This document shows, one piece after another, positions 12,160 through 23,076 of a DNA stretch of 64,000 nt (its first letter is position 1; each line of letters begins with the position of its first letter). This DNA comes from Agapetus fuscipes. Taxonomy: Eukaryota > Arthropoda > Insecta > Trichoptera > Glossosomatidae. The position numbers were made by a program, and so were the translations under genes. The stretch covers positions 30,542,832-30,606,831 of the forward strand of contig OX637332.1 of the NCBI GenBank assembly GCA_951799405.1, read 5' to 3'. The notes under the pieces are model-generated. The model was not told where the DNA came from and ran no database searches. It was given only the letters and a program-made list of their open reading frames with translations.

Positions 12160-12690
12160 TTTCTGAAATAGCCAGTGAATGGAATATCCAGAGTCATAAT
12201 AGAATGAGAGCTTGTATGAAGAAGGCTATAATAATAATAAATGTTTATTCCAGCTTAGTCATGTGGAGGGTGCAATACATGACCAGCCATATAAAAAAAA
12301 AACAGCAATAGAAAAGTACATGGAAGAAAAACACAAAAATACAGAAAATACAAAAATCCAGAAATACACAAAAGCAGAAATATATGAAAAAAAAGATTTT
12401 GGATAAAATGAAAGATTATGTAAGGACAGAAAGAAATGGAGATTGATCTGTAATGTTGGCGACTAGGGTTAGAGGTTTTAAATAAGAATTTTGCATATTT
12501 TTCACGTTCTGGTATTTTTATGGATTTTTTGTTAATTGTAAAAATGTAATCTTCTTTTTATGTTCCTTGCCAATGTCACCCCTGTTTCAGGGAAGGTCAG
12601 CAAAAGTTGCAGGGTTTATGCTCATTTGAGGTTTGGTTTTAGTTTGTAAGCACACATGTCTCTTTGTGTGCATGCATTTAATATGAATTT
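12160..12690 (+). mobile_element. LINE-A 3' end with an internal 170 bp insertion
   Basis: RT-end remnant ('GGAATATCCAGAGTCATAAT') resumes at about 12404 ('AAGGACAGAAAGAAATGGAG') after an unrelated insert at 12231-12403 containing an AC/A-rich stretch. The tail (12567-12690) is internally deleted. Confidence 0.7.
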
Positions 12691-13373
<683 letters not shown>

Positions 13374-13424
13374 TCAAGCATTTAGAAGTTTCCACAGAAC
13401 AGATTAGGAATTACAAAGACCAGA

Positions 13425-13591
13425 GCTGGAAGTCTCATCACCACGGTAATTCTTACCTACCGAATATCGTTCAGATTAGTATAAAAACAAGATGGCCGCA
13501 AGTGAACAGCTGATTGGACATTGACAGGTCTTCATACTAATACGAACGATATTCGGTAGGTAAGAATTACCGTGGTGATGAGACTTCCAGC
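13425..13591. mobile_element. MITE with 48 bp near-perfect inverted repeats
   Basis: The termini begin GCTGGAAGTCTCATCACCAC and its complement; about 70 unrelated bases lie between the arms. Relatives are at 19393-19520 (right end lost) and 28116-28557 (split by a SINE). No coding capacity. Confidence 0.85.
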
Positions 13592-13645
13592 CCTGAACAG
13601 TTTAGGAGTTAAAAAGAACAGTGCAGTTTAGGAGTTATAAAGTTT

Positions 13646-13765
13646 ATATTTACGTGAGGTTTGGTCATGCAGCATGTGTAAGCGAGAATTTCAATGTGCC
13701 TACTTATGGACATGCATAAAATATGAGCCTTAAATGACAATATATCTATGTTTGCAACTTAATTA
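13646..13765 (+). mobile_element. LINE-A 3' tail fragment
   Basis: Only the distal half remains, from 'TTTACGTGAGGTTTGG' to 'GCAACTTAATTACAG'. Confidence 0.65.
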
Positions 13766-13799
13766 CAGATGTATACCCGCATTACTAAAGATATACACT

Positions 13800-13980
13800 T
13801 TTATACATGCTCTTAGGTTGAAATTTTTATCTGTTTTACCAAAAGACCGGCCACAAAGGTGACGTGGTTCTTGCTTGCAAAAATGGCGGTTGCTAGAGAC
13901 GAATCAGCATGAGGAGGGCTCTTGAGGTGTGATTCACAAAATACAGCGCTCACAAAATTAATAATATTCTAATTTATTTA
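13800..13980 (+). mobile_element. Diverged SINE-C body with L2-derived 3' module
   Basis: Body resembling SINE-C ('TTACCAAAAGACCGGCCAC') followed by the 3' module 'GAGGGCTCTTGAGGTGTGAT' that also ends the L2-like LINE at 55430-55620. Confidence 0.6.
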
Positions 13981-14054
13981 TTTATTGCAAAAGCAGGTTA
14001 TGAGTTGCACTGTTAAATTGCACATACCAGATAAATTAAACTTTAATACAAACA

Positions 14055-14311
14055 TGTCCCTGTTTCAAGGATAGTCGGCAAAATTTACAGGGATTATGTT
14101 CATTTGAGGTTTGGATTTTAATTTGCAAGTAGACATGCTGCGTTTGTAAGCGCGAATTCACACGTGTCTAGAAGAAGAAGAGAATTTTAATTTTGATTTG
14201 TCATTCTCATTGTGCTGAGGATGCTTTTTTAGGCGAAATCGTTTGGCATATTTAAAATAAATAATAAGTGAATTGAATCAGTATGTTTTTTAATTATTAT
14301 CACACGTGTCT
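14055..14311 (+). mobile_element. LINE-A tail interrupted by a hammerhead-like unit
   Basis: The tail runs to CACACGTGTCT at 14159-14169 and resumes with the same 11 bases at 14301-14311. The intervening 131 bases are a separate insertion. Confidence 0.75.
14170..14300 (+). mobile_element. Short retroposed unit with hammerhead-like motif
   Basis: 131 bases with a perfect 11 bp target duplication. It contains CUGAGGA, an extra U, a short GC/GGC hairpin with a U-rich loop, GAAA, then an AT-rich end with AAATAAATAATAA. A shorter relative at 58483-58587 also has a duplication. Confidence 0.65.
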
Positions 14312-14327
14312 GTTTGTAGGAATAATA

Positions 14328-14440
14328 ACAATACAATACTTATAGTGCCGTTCTGTGATAAATCACTGCAAGGGCACATGTCTTCTATCCCGACCTAAAC
14401 GCACTTGCACTCTCTACAGCTATAAGCTCATGGGGTAGGG
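14328..14440 (-). pseudogene. L2-like LINE remnant, target of the hAT insertion (part 1)
   Basis: With 16816-16905 this forms one L2-like 3' end. Across the join the minus strand reads WNALPHELIAVESASAFRS. The hAT element sits between two copies of GGGTAGGG. Confidence 0.7.
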
Positions 14441-16815
14441 CAGGGGTCTTCAACCTTTTTTAGTGCAAGGGCCAAACATCGATAACACATCGTCCGAAGG
14501 GCCACAACTTTTCACGACACTTTACCACCTTATCAATAAAATAAAAGACATATGTACATAATTTCAAATTTTAATAATCTTTATTGGTTGAATAAAGTCA
14601 ATCTTTATTAGTTAATTAAAGTCAATCAATGGGATTTTTGACATTGTTTATTTTTTACAAGTTTGTCAATATTTGTTTTCATTTTTGTGGTTGCAACCCG
14701 CAGACCCAGATGTGCATCTGTAATTCTCGACCTTGTTGTCGATTTCACATACTTCATACGAGAAAACAGCTGCTCACACACATATGTGCTCCCAAACAAT
14801 GAAATCATTTTCATGGCATTTTTTCGGATTTCAGGAAACGAGTTGTGATCGACATATTTTGCATAGAAATCAAAAACACCCACGTCGAACTTGTCTTTCA
14901 ATTCCGAATTACACTGCAAATCTATAAGCTCCATCTGAAATTTTTCCGGCATGTCTTCAACGGATACACCGAATGGTCGGGCAAAGAGACTGATGTATTT
15001 TTCACTCTCTCTGAAGTCAGAAAACCTCGATTGAAACTCTTTTTTGAGTAAATCTACTGCTTCAACGTATTTATCCACATCTGTACATTCGCAGCTCTTC
15101 AGTTTAGGAAAGTGCGTATACTCTTTTTTCAACAACTGGTTTTTCCATAAATCCAGTTTAAACTCAAATGCCTTCACAGTGTCCAGCAGGTTGTTGATGA
15201 GATTTTCTTTTCCTTGTAGTTTGGTGTTCAAGTCATTGAGGTGCTGCGTGATGTCTGTGAGAAATGCAAAGTCGCATAGCCAGTCAGGGTCCCTAAATTG
15301 TGGAACTGGTTTTCCTTTGGTTTCCATGAATGAGGCGATTTCTGTCTTGAGTTCAAAAACGCGTTTAAGCATTTTGCCTCTGCTCAGCCAACGAACATCG
15401 GAAAAATATGTGACATCACCATATTCCGCATTAATTTCGCGTAAACAATTTTGGAATTCTCTGTGGTTGAGGCCACGGGATTTAATGAAGTTCACTGTCT
15501 TTACGAACACTTTCATCACCTCATCAATATTTGTGGATTTAGCACAAAGATTTTGTTGATGAATGATACAATGGTAATGCATCAAAGAAAGATCTTTGTT
15601 CTGTTTTTTAATCAAACCCACGAGCCCTTCATTTTTTCCTACCATGGATGGTGCACCGTCTGTTACAACTGCAGAAAGGTTTGTCAATTCTAAATTATAT
15701 CGTCTTAGTACTGTCATCAAGCACTCATAAATATCACATCCTTTTGTAGTTCCTTTCATCGGAAAAAGAGCAGCCATCTCTTCGGTGATGACAAAGTTAT
15801 TATCAATGCCCCGAATAAATATAGCTAATTGAGCAGTATCGGTTATATCTGTGCTTTCGTCGAGCGCAACAGAATAGTATACAAACTTCGACGCTCGTTC
15901 GTTTAATGAATTTTCTGTCTATCGCTAACTCTTCAATTCTTCTGGCGACAGTAACACCAGATAAACTAACTTTAGAAAAAAGTTGTTTTTGAGAAGGGCA
16001 CAATACTTCAGCGGCGGCCTCCATACATTCTTTGATAAATTCGCCATCAGTAAACGGTTTTGATTTCAAAGCTATTTTTTCGGAAATAATGTAGCTCACC
16101 TTCATGTTTGCTTCATTTTCAATGTTCTGCTTTTGAAAACTATCTTGCTGTCGTTGAAGCTGACTCTTCAGAGCTCTCATTTTATCTTGCCGTAACTGTC
16201 CTTTGACTGTCTCAAACTTTGTTGCATGTTTTGTATCGTAATGTCTTTTTAAGTTGTATTCTTTCATGGCTGTGAGTGATTCATGACATACCAAACAGAC
16301 AGGTTTTTGATTAACACTGACGAACAAGTACAACTCAGTCCACTTTTCAAAAATGTCCACGATATAACTAAACTTGCGTAACTGCACACCACAGGTTTTC
16401 CGCCTTAAACACGTCAAAACACACTAACTTTGTATCGGCTGCAACTGACTGCAAGACACAGAGTATAGCTGCAAGGTACTGACTCGTGAGACGACGCGTT
16501 CCGCCTTAAATATTTATACGCGCGCTTTCTCGATGTTTCGAGAAAGCACGTGAGAGGTCTGGAAAGGGCGAGAAGCATGTATCGGAAGTGGCGCCGTCGT
16601 GGGCGGACTCACTCCTGCGGCGAGCGAGCGAGACGCAATCATATGTGTGAAAGAGTGGCATTGCAAATGGCGAGTCGTATATCACTCGTAGATATATATA
16701 TATCGCATATCACGGGGCGCGATATTTTATTTTTTTAGCCTCTGGTGGCCGCGGGCCGCAAGAAATTAGCTGGCGGGCCACATGAGGCCCGCGGGCCGCG
16801 GGTTGAAGACCTTAG
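14441..16815 (-). mobile_element. hAT transposon (Charlie/GTF2IRD2-type), near full length
   Basis: 2375 bases between termini CAGGGGTCTTCAACC and GGTTGAAGACCTTAG, flanked by perfect 8 bp duplications GGGTAGGG (14433-14440 and 16816-16823). It encodes a transposase on the minus strand in two frames. Subterminal regions carry GC-rich 'GGGCCGCGGG'-type sequence at one end and 'GAAGGGCCACAAC' at the other, typical of this hAT group. Confidence 0.95.
14626..16417 (-). pseudogene. hAT transposase with one frameshift
   Basis: The upstream frame (16417 to about 15890) holds a BED-type zinc finger, CLVCHESLTAMKEYNLKRHY with Cys-x2-Cys and a His pair. The downstream frame holds the RNase H-like region (ALDEST), then AAVVTDGAPSMVGK-like and MHYHCIIHQQ motifs, and the C-terminal dimerisation motif FSRMKYVKSTTRSRITDAHL near 14730. 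The frames meet near 15890, where one surplus base (or two missing) breaks the protein between RTSV and KFVYYS. No clear initiator Met precedes the finger; the open frame reaches a TTG at 16417. It is similar to general transcription factor II-I repeat domain protein 2 and ZBED proteins, which derive from such transposases. The single lesion implies recent activity. Confidence 0.88.
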
Positions 16816-16905
16816 GGGTAGGGCATTCCACAGCACAGGGCCGGCCATGCAAATGGCATGATCCAAGTAATTTGCTTTATTAGATCGTTTTGGAACAATC
16901 ATTTT
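16816..16905 (-). pseudogene. L2-like LINE remnant, target of the hAT insertion (part 2)
   Basis: Continuation of 14328-14440; reads AICMAGPVLWNALPHE upstream of the join. Confidence 0.65.
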
Positions 16906-16997
16906 ATTCACAGCAGTAGGTACTGCTTGCAGATCTTAATACCATCCACTGTATCCATCACATAAAATTCTGAAATATACGAGTAGGTACTCCGGTA

Positions 16998-17342
16998 GTC
17001 CGGTCGATAGCTCAGGTGGTAGAGTGCTTGCATTCCATGCCGAAAGCTCGGGTTCGAATCCCACCGAGGGTGTCAGAAATGATTTCCCATTTCGGTGTTT
17101 AATTCAAACCCCAAAATAAAATACCGGCAAGGTTTACTCAGCCTTCACAAGAAATGAGTACCAGCACTCTCGGGAGCTGGGAAACCTCCACTTCAACTGA
17201 AGTGGTTGGCGTAAGGCCGGCCCCCTTACCTGTAAAAATAAATAGGTTAAACTCGCCACATGCGACCCCTTCGGGGATAACGCGGCAAGAAGTTACACTA
17301 TATGTGTAGCTTAGTTGCGTTTTTTTTTTTTTTTTGCGTTGC
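16998..17342 (+). mobile_element. SINE-B, near full length
   Basis: Box A GATAGCTCAGGTGGTAGA, box B GGTTCGAATCC near 17053. The body extends to 'GTGTAGCTTAGTTGCGTT' and a T run. Good reference copy. Confidence 0.9.
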
Positions 17343-17395
17343 GTTTTTTGCATGCATTTAATATGAATTTTTAATGTTAACTAGCTGTACCCTTT

Positions 17396-17466
17396 AGAGG
17401 GCTCTTGAGGTGTGATACACACAAAAACAGCGCTCACCAAATAAATCATCCTAATATTATTTATTA
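17396..17466 (+). repeat. L2-derived 3' module (no SINE head)
   Basis: 'AGGGCTCTTGAGGTGTGATA' then CAGCGCTCACC and an AT-rich end. Confidence 0.65.
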
Positions 17467-18387
17467 TTACCCTGCCACCATTTGTGGTGGCTTATTATGC
17501 CGCCATTCTGTTAGGGGTGGCGAGTATCTCCGCAAATTAGTCTCCACTGTATTGTGTCCTTGCACACTTCTTTTAGACTTAAAAATCTCTGTCCTAAGGT
17601 GAAGGTTTAAGCATATTTCTTCTATCATTTCCTTTATTGCTGCATTTTCTTATACAGAAGATTAAATCAGCATGTAAAAAAATACTCATGCAAGTTTCAT
17701 TGCAATCTGTTTAGTAGTTTAGAAATCCATACAGGTCACACATACATACTCTAATGATTTTAGTTGGGTTCTATTAATATACGTATAGCTGCAATTTATT
17801 TTTTAAGATTTATTTTACACAATGTCGGTTTACAATGCTCTGATTTCTAGCTCTTGCTGATGTACTTCACGGCTCAATGTTTTAATCGACTCTGGTCTCT
17901 CACACAATTGCGGTCCAAATATACAACGTCTAAACGGACGCCTCTCGCATATTCCAGACTCTTCTATAGTGAACCACACACTTATGTTTTGTTCCATATT
18001 ATTCTAGTCGCGCATACCAACAACTACGTGCCTGGGCACATGCATCCATTCAAACTCACAGTAGACTATACTAGAGGCGGACACAAACACATAAGCAAGC
18101 CACGTAATCGGGCTCATAAGTTCATATCAATATTTGATTTTATATATTTCGATTATCTTTGCAACTTAGATGGTAGATACAATATATGCAGATACTTGAT
18201 CTGTGTCCATTCCTGTTGGGTATTGTTTCGAAAGAGTTTCCCAGGGTTCCTCATCAATACAATGCTCCACGCGAGAAAGTAAAGCGGCCGAGCAACGTCG
18301 CAACTTTCTCCCCGCTGTATTATGTGCGAAAAGTAAACAAAGCTAATGGAAATAGCTATGTGCAGTTTGCACCGCCCAATAATCGCT
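17467..18387. other. Interval without recognised feature
   Basis: Open frames are present but show no motif, family or splice support. Confidence 0.4.
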
Positions 18388-18631
18388 CCTTGACTGATAG
18401 GTTGGTATGAGGCTGACCCCCGTGCTGTAAAAATCGGTTCACTTTCGCCAATGCCACCCCGCTTTCAGGGAAAGGCGGCAGGAGTTGCAAGGTTTATGTT
18501 GATGTGAGATTTTGTTTATTTGTATGCACGCATCCAGAATGTGTAGGCGCGAAACTACATGTGCCTGTCTGTGGGCATGCATTTAATATGAGCCTTAAAT
18601 GTTAACATATCTTTGCAGCTTAGATTATAGA
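18388..18631 (+). mobile_element. LINE-A 3' tail copy
   Basis: Full-length tail from CCTTGACTGATAGGTTGG to an ATTATAG end. Confidence 0.85.
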
Positions 18632-18639
18632 AATAATGC

Positions 18640-18915
18640 AGGAATCAACTCATCGGCAAGAAAAAATATAAAAAATGTTCATCCTTTTTTATTGCTTCTA
18701 GAAGCAATAATGTGCATTCTAGAATCTAAGTTGCAAAGATAATAGTTGCAGGGAAGAGCATGTATAAAAATGGTTGTCGCTAGCAACCGCCAATGTTGCA
18801 AGCAAGACCCACGTCACCTTTCTGGCCGATCTTTTGGTAAAAGCAGATAAAAATTTCAACCCTAGAGCAAGTATAAAAGTGATACATGCCCATCTTTTGT
18901 AATGTGGGTGTACAT
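18640..18915 (-). mobile_element. Diverged SINE-C relative
   Basis: 'GCAAGCAAGACCCACGTCAC' and 'GGTAAAAGCAGATAAAAATT' are the reverse complement of the body at 13800-13900. A minimal fragment of LINE-A tail end precedes it. Confidence 0.5.
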
Positions 18916-19140
18916 TTGTAATCTAAGTTGCAATAATAGATATATTAACATTTAAGGCTCATATTTTATGCATGTCCACAAGCAGGCACATTTAAATTCG
19001 GGCTTACAAACGCTGCATGTATACTTGTAAATTAAAATCCAAACCTTAAAATGTACATAAGCCCTACGATTTTTGCCGACCTTTACCGAAATAGCGGTGA
19101 CATTGGCAGAGTGAACCATTTTTTACAGCATAGGTGGTCC
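18916..19140 (-). mobile_element. LINE-A 3' tail copy
   Basis: Whole tail, diverged, without a terminal microsatellite array. Confidence 0.8.
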
Positions 19141-19194
19141 TCACTCCTCACATGCTTCTTTCATTTCGTCCAGAGACATATTATTTTTAATACG

Positions 19195-19325
19195 AGCTTT
19201 AAAATGGTTGCAAATATAAATTGTATTTAAGATTCATATTAAATGCATTCCCACAAGCAGACACATTCAAGTTCGCGCTTACACATTGAATATATTTTTC
19301 AACTTAGATTAATTATAGATTACTA
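19195..19325. mobile_element. Rearranged LINE-A tail fragments
   Basis: A minus-oriented stretch ('ATTCCCACAAGCAGACACAT') runs directly into a plus-oriented end ('CAACTTAGATTAATTATAG'). Confidence 0.55.
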
Positions 19326-19333
19326 CAAACTTA

Positions 19334-19576
19334 CGGGGCTATTCTTAGACATTTTAGTCGTCGATTGAGCCCACGCTTTGACAAACTAAAGGTGCTTGAG
19401 CTGGAAGTTTCATCAGGACGGTCATTCTTACCTACAGAATTTTGTAATATTTGAATGAAAACAAATCAGCTGATCACTGGCGGCCATCTTGGATTGACAG
19501 GTTTTCATACAAATGCATCATTAGTTTGTCAAAAAGTGGGCTCAACCGACGACTAAAATGTCTAAGAATAGCTCCG
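19334..19576. mobile_element. MITE with 52 bp inverted repeats, containing an older MITE
   Basis: The termini CGGGGCTATTCTTAGACATT and their complement enclose a partial copy of the 13425-13591 MITE (from GAGCTGGAAGTTTCATCAGG at 19390). Flanks TTA/TTA may be the target duplication. Confidence 0.75.
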
Positions 19577-19611
19577 TTAATATTTAAAACTAAATTTTCA
19601 GTCAAAAATTA

Positions 19612-20040
19612 CAAATTGCCGGAGAGTTGCTTTCCGGGATCTGCTGTTGTGGTATGTGGGAGCTGGAGTTTCTGGATGTTTCGCCCATGTCTATGATAGG
19701 CTTCTTCAGCGTGAAGGTAAAGTGATGAATCTATAATATAATCTATAATCTAAGTTGCAAGGATATATTCATTCAAAGCTCTCAGATGTATGCCCACAAA
19801 CAAACACGTGTAGTTCGCGCTTACAAATGCTGATTGTGTACTTACAAATAAAATCCAAACCTCAAATGAACATAAGCCCTGCAACTCTTGCAGACATTCC
19901 CTGAAACAGGGGTGACATTGGCAAAGTGAACCATTTTGAATGAAGATGATGCCAAATGCAATAAATAGACCACGAAAACGGATCCCGCAAAAGCAATTCT
20001 CCACTATTAACCGCCGGCCATGTAAGCCTGAACTCCCTAT
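19612..20040. mobile_element. Foldback element split by a LINE-A tail
   Basis: The left arm (19612-19728) resembles that of 8330-8613, including a minus-strand CUGAAGA...GAAA core with a weakened stem II. The right end ('GATCCCGCAAAAGCAATTCT' to 'GCCGGCCATGTAAGCC') lies beyond a LINE-A tail inserted at 19731-19936. Confidence 0.7.
19731..19936 (-). mobile_element. LINE-A 3' tail copy
   Basis: 5'-truncated copy with ATTATAG-type end, inserted in the foldback element. Confidence 0.8.
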
Positions 20041-20186
20041 GAAAAATATTGTATACTTTTTCTTGCCTCTATCAAGTGTACGCTCCTTCTTAACATTTAA
20101 TATATCCTTCGCAATGCAATTTAAAATAAATAAACCTAAACTTATGACTAAGGTTACGCACACCAAGCAACTTATCAAATACGCAT

Positions 20187-20285
20187 GATCGATCTATAAT
20201 CTAAGCTGCAAATATACAGGCTAACATTTAAAATTAATATTAAATACATGCACACAAGCACACACGTATAAGTTTGCGCTTGCAT
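20187..20285 (-). mobile_element. LINE-A 3' tail fragment
   Basis: Only the terminal ~100 bases, from the ATTATAG end to AAGTTTGCGCTTGCATATGC. Confidence 0.7.
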
Positions 20286-20436
20286 ATGCAACTGAGACAG
20301 AATATTGGCAAAAGCACAACATTCCTCTTGCGTTTCGCGGTATCGAAGATGCAAATCGCTATGATGATCGCCAATCTTCAGTGAGGACGTACAGGAAGAA
20401 GAAAAAGGAATTACAAAATAAAATAAAATCTAAAAT

Positions 20437-20852
20437 GAACATATCGACGGTCATAAGGTAATAGGGCATAAGCGAAAAAACTAAATTGTTCAGGAGAGCA
20501 GTTTAAAGTTTGACATTGGCATAAAAATGGCATAACTTTTTTTATTTTTTATCATATCGTTAAAATCAAAACAGCTCTAAAATTAAAAAAAGTAAAGGCA
20601 TTTATTGGCATTCCTATTAATATGGTTTTACGATTTTTTTACGTCACAAGCGCCTTTGGAAAAAATGACAAAATCTTGTCGGTTACACCAAAACCATACT
20701 TCGAAAACGCAGTTGTTCGCTTGGGCATCAACAACAACAACAAAAACATCGCAGAGCTATAAGAGCGCATTAGAAAGAGCAGAAAATTTTAAGTAGGATA
20801 GCATTCATAACTCATTTTTGACCAAAACGTCGCTTCCTTTTAACCGTCGATA
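20437..20852. mobile_element. TIR DNA element, about 415 bp
   Basis: The left end TCGACGGTCATAAGG...AGGGCATAAGCGA is mirrored, with decay, at the right end. Uninterrupted copy of the element at 10827-11475. No transposase recognised. Confidence 0.7.
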
Positions 20853-20930
20853 TGTAAGCCCTGCAACTTCCCCAGAAACAGGAGTGACATTGGAAAGTGA
20901 ACCATTTTTACAATAAGTTTGGTAACTTTT
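20853..20930 (-). mobile_element. LINE-A 3' tail fragment
   Basis: Contains 'AACAGGAGTGACATTGG' and the adjoining GTGAACCATTTTTACA. Confidence 0.65.
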
Positions 20931-21151
20931 ATGCCAACTTAATAAGTAAAGGAAATATAAAGATAATAAAGAGAAATAATTAATTGAAATAAAATTCAAC
21001 TTTATTTTTATTGACTTTTATGGCCTTTTTCATTAGATTGGTTGAACCCAAAACAAGAGTTAAATCAGCTTATTGGTATGGGAAAATCAACTTAATACTG
21101 GTTTAAAAACTAAAAACCTTTTTTATGAATAAGGGGGTAAGAGTTTATTTT

Positions 21152-21266
21152 ACACAAAACCAGTTTCGGGAGAAGTAGTACCTCCCATCTTCAGTTTCTT
21201 TGTTTTCTATTTACACCTGAAGACGAAAGGTACGGCTTCTCAGAAAACTGGTTGTGTACAAAATAA
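21152..21266. ncRNA. Opposed pair of hammerhead-like motifs
   Basis: Minus strand: CUGAAGA (21194-21188), extra U, GGGAG/CUCCC stem II, GAAA (21167-21164), ACUGGU, with ACAAA/UUUGU as stem I. Plus strand: ACAC (21213-21216), CUGAAGA (21217-21223), extra C, a weaker stem II, GAAA, ACUGGUU, GUGU (21254-21257). Both are followed by AT-rich AAATAAA sequence. Confidence 0.5.
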
Positions 21267-21298
21267 AAAGTGAATCATCACAAAACTGAATTTTATTA

Positions 21299-21531
21299 CT
21301 GAGCTTGATCGTCGTCGCTACAAAGCGCCAATTCTCAAGCAAGACCCAGCGGCTGCAAGGCTGGATGGCCCTTTGGTGACCGGTCATTGGTAAAGGTTTA
21401 TGAAATTTTCAACTCAGCGAAGAGCAAATTTGAAAATATAAACGTTATATTTTTTGTGCTCCGCGCGGGATTCGAACCCACAACCTTCCATTTAGAGTCC
21501 GAAGTGTTACCACTGAACTACGGACCGGTTT
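21299..21531 (-). mobile_element. SINE-C
   Basis: Full head and body; box B GGATTCGAACCC is seen in reverse near 21470. No B, D or K module follows on the left. Confidence 0.8.
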
Positions 21532-22078
21532 ACTTTTCATAATAATAGTGGAAAGCAATCTCTTTAGAAGGGAAACGCTGCAATCGTTGCAACATTGATA
21601 AAATAGGTAAACCATTGTTAAGCTTCGCGGCAATAATATCATATTTATCTACTTATTCAGGTACATCACGGTAGGTGAAGGTATTTCTCCATTTCAGCTA
21701 AATTGTTCAACCAATCATTCATCAAGAAGATCGTACACATCAAATAAACCAGGCAATTCAAGTGCACCAAAGAAATTTAACGATTCGATTGTTCATTGAA
21801 TTATAGATTGCTATGAAGCTGACCACACACTTTTCCCCCCAGCTTCTGAGGGGGCTGGTTCTAATTTCTTGTGAAGGCTGAGTAAAATATGCTGGTATTT
21901 TATCTGGATATTCACCTCTGACGCGGCCCAATGGCGCAAATGTTGCGTTTGCCGGCTATACGCATAGTAAAGTAAGAAGCTATTGATGAACCACCATGTG
22001 TCATTCCATCCTATCTTCAAATAAATACGGTAAGATCTGTCGACGGTCGTCGAGACTTCCACCCCTGGATCTGGAGCA

Positions 22079-22342
22079 ATAATCTAATCTAATCTAATCT
22101 AAGCTGCAAAAATGTAACATTAGGATTCACATTATATGCATTTTCACAAGCAGACACGTACAAGTTCGCGTTTAAACATGTCGTATGTGGACTTACATTG
22201 TAAAAACCCAAATCTCAAATAAACATACACGCTGCAACTCTTGCCGACCTTCCCAGAAACATGGGTGACATCGACAAATTGAACAATTTTCTATAGCATG
22301 CGTGGTCAGCCACATACCAACCTATAACTTATAAGTCAAGGA
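22079..22342 (-). mobile_element. LINE-A 3' tail copy
   Basis: Full tail; four ATTAG units at the end. Confidence 0.88.
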
Positions 22343-22636
22343 ACATACACAAAAAAATACATTTTAAAATCAACAAATAATAATATGTACGGACATCAAA
22401 ACTAAGACATAATACAAAATTCTAACTTTAAAAACCCCAGTCCTATCCGCCAAGATTACAGATCAACTGCCATTTCTTTCTGTTCTTACATACTTTTTTC
22501 ATTTCATCCAGAGTCATAACCACTAGACGAAAACCGGTCAATTTTATTGATTGTAGCGGCATTAACTTTGTAGTCCATCTTAAAAGGTAAAAAGAAAAAC
22601 AACTTAGTTTTCGATTACTATGAGTATATTTAAATT

Positions 22637-22678
22637 CCACAACCGGTTTCGCAAACATCCGTTCGCATCATCAGGTGG
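22637..22678 (-). ncRNA. Hammerhead-like motif, minus-strand member of a pair
   Basis: CCAC/GUGG stem I, CUGAUGA, extra U, GCGAAC/GUUUGC stem II with GGAU loop, GAAA, palindromic ACCGGU, then U at the predicted cleavage position. Base-for-base identical over this span to the plus-strand copy at 22745-22786. Confidence 0.6.
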
Positions 22679-22744
22679 TTAAATTAATACTAAATGGTTT
22701 AGAAAAGTAATCAATCTTAGAGGGTGTCATTGTGTGAGGGATGA

Positions 22745-22786
22745 CCACCTGATGATGCGAACGGATGTTTGCGAAACCGGTTGTGG
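22745..22786 (+). ncRNA. Hammerhead-like motif, plus-strand member of a pair
   Basis: CCAC 22745-22748, CUGAUGA 22749-22755, U 22756, GCGAAC 22757-22762, GGAU loop, GUUUGC 22767-22772, GAAA 22773-22776, CCGGUU 22777-22782, GUGG 22783-22786. All three stems of a minimal type I hammerhead can be placed, the third only between two molecules because ACCGGU is self-complementary. Confidence 0.6.
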
Positions 22787-23076
22787 AATTAAAATATACT
22801 CAAAGTTGTTTTTCTTTTTATCTTTTGAAAAAACCGGTCAAATAAGATCTGCGTGCACTCGTTTTAAGTGCAATGGTTCTCTGTGGATGAGCACGATTAG
22901 AAAGATTAACTTATTAGAGAGCTGGAGCTAAGAGCGTGGCTCTGCGGGAAGAGTCACGCCCTACTGCGTGTTCACTGTTCAGCAGTATTATGGTGCGGCC
23001 AGGCGAGCATGTCGAGACATGACTACACTGGCAAAGGTTAGGGCTCACAGCAGCTAAACAGACATCTAGGAGTGAC

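Noticed and set aside
15044..15559. 171-codon plus-strand ORF
   Set aside because: Antisense shadow of the hAT transposase.
16998..17070. tRNA-like box A and box B, here and at more than 25 other places
   Set aside because: Each is followed by a shared SINE body and none folds with a paired acceptor stem, so these are SINE heads and not tRNA genes.
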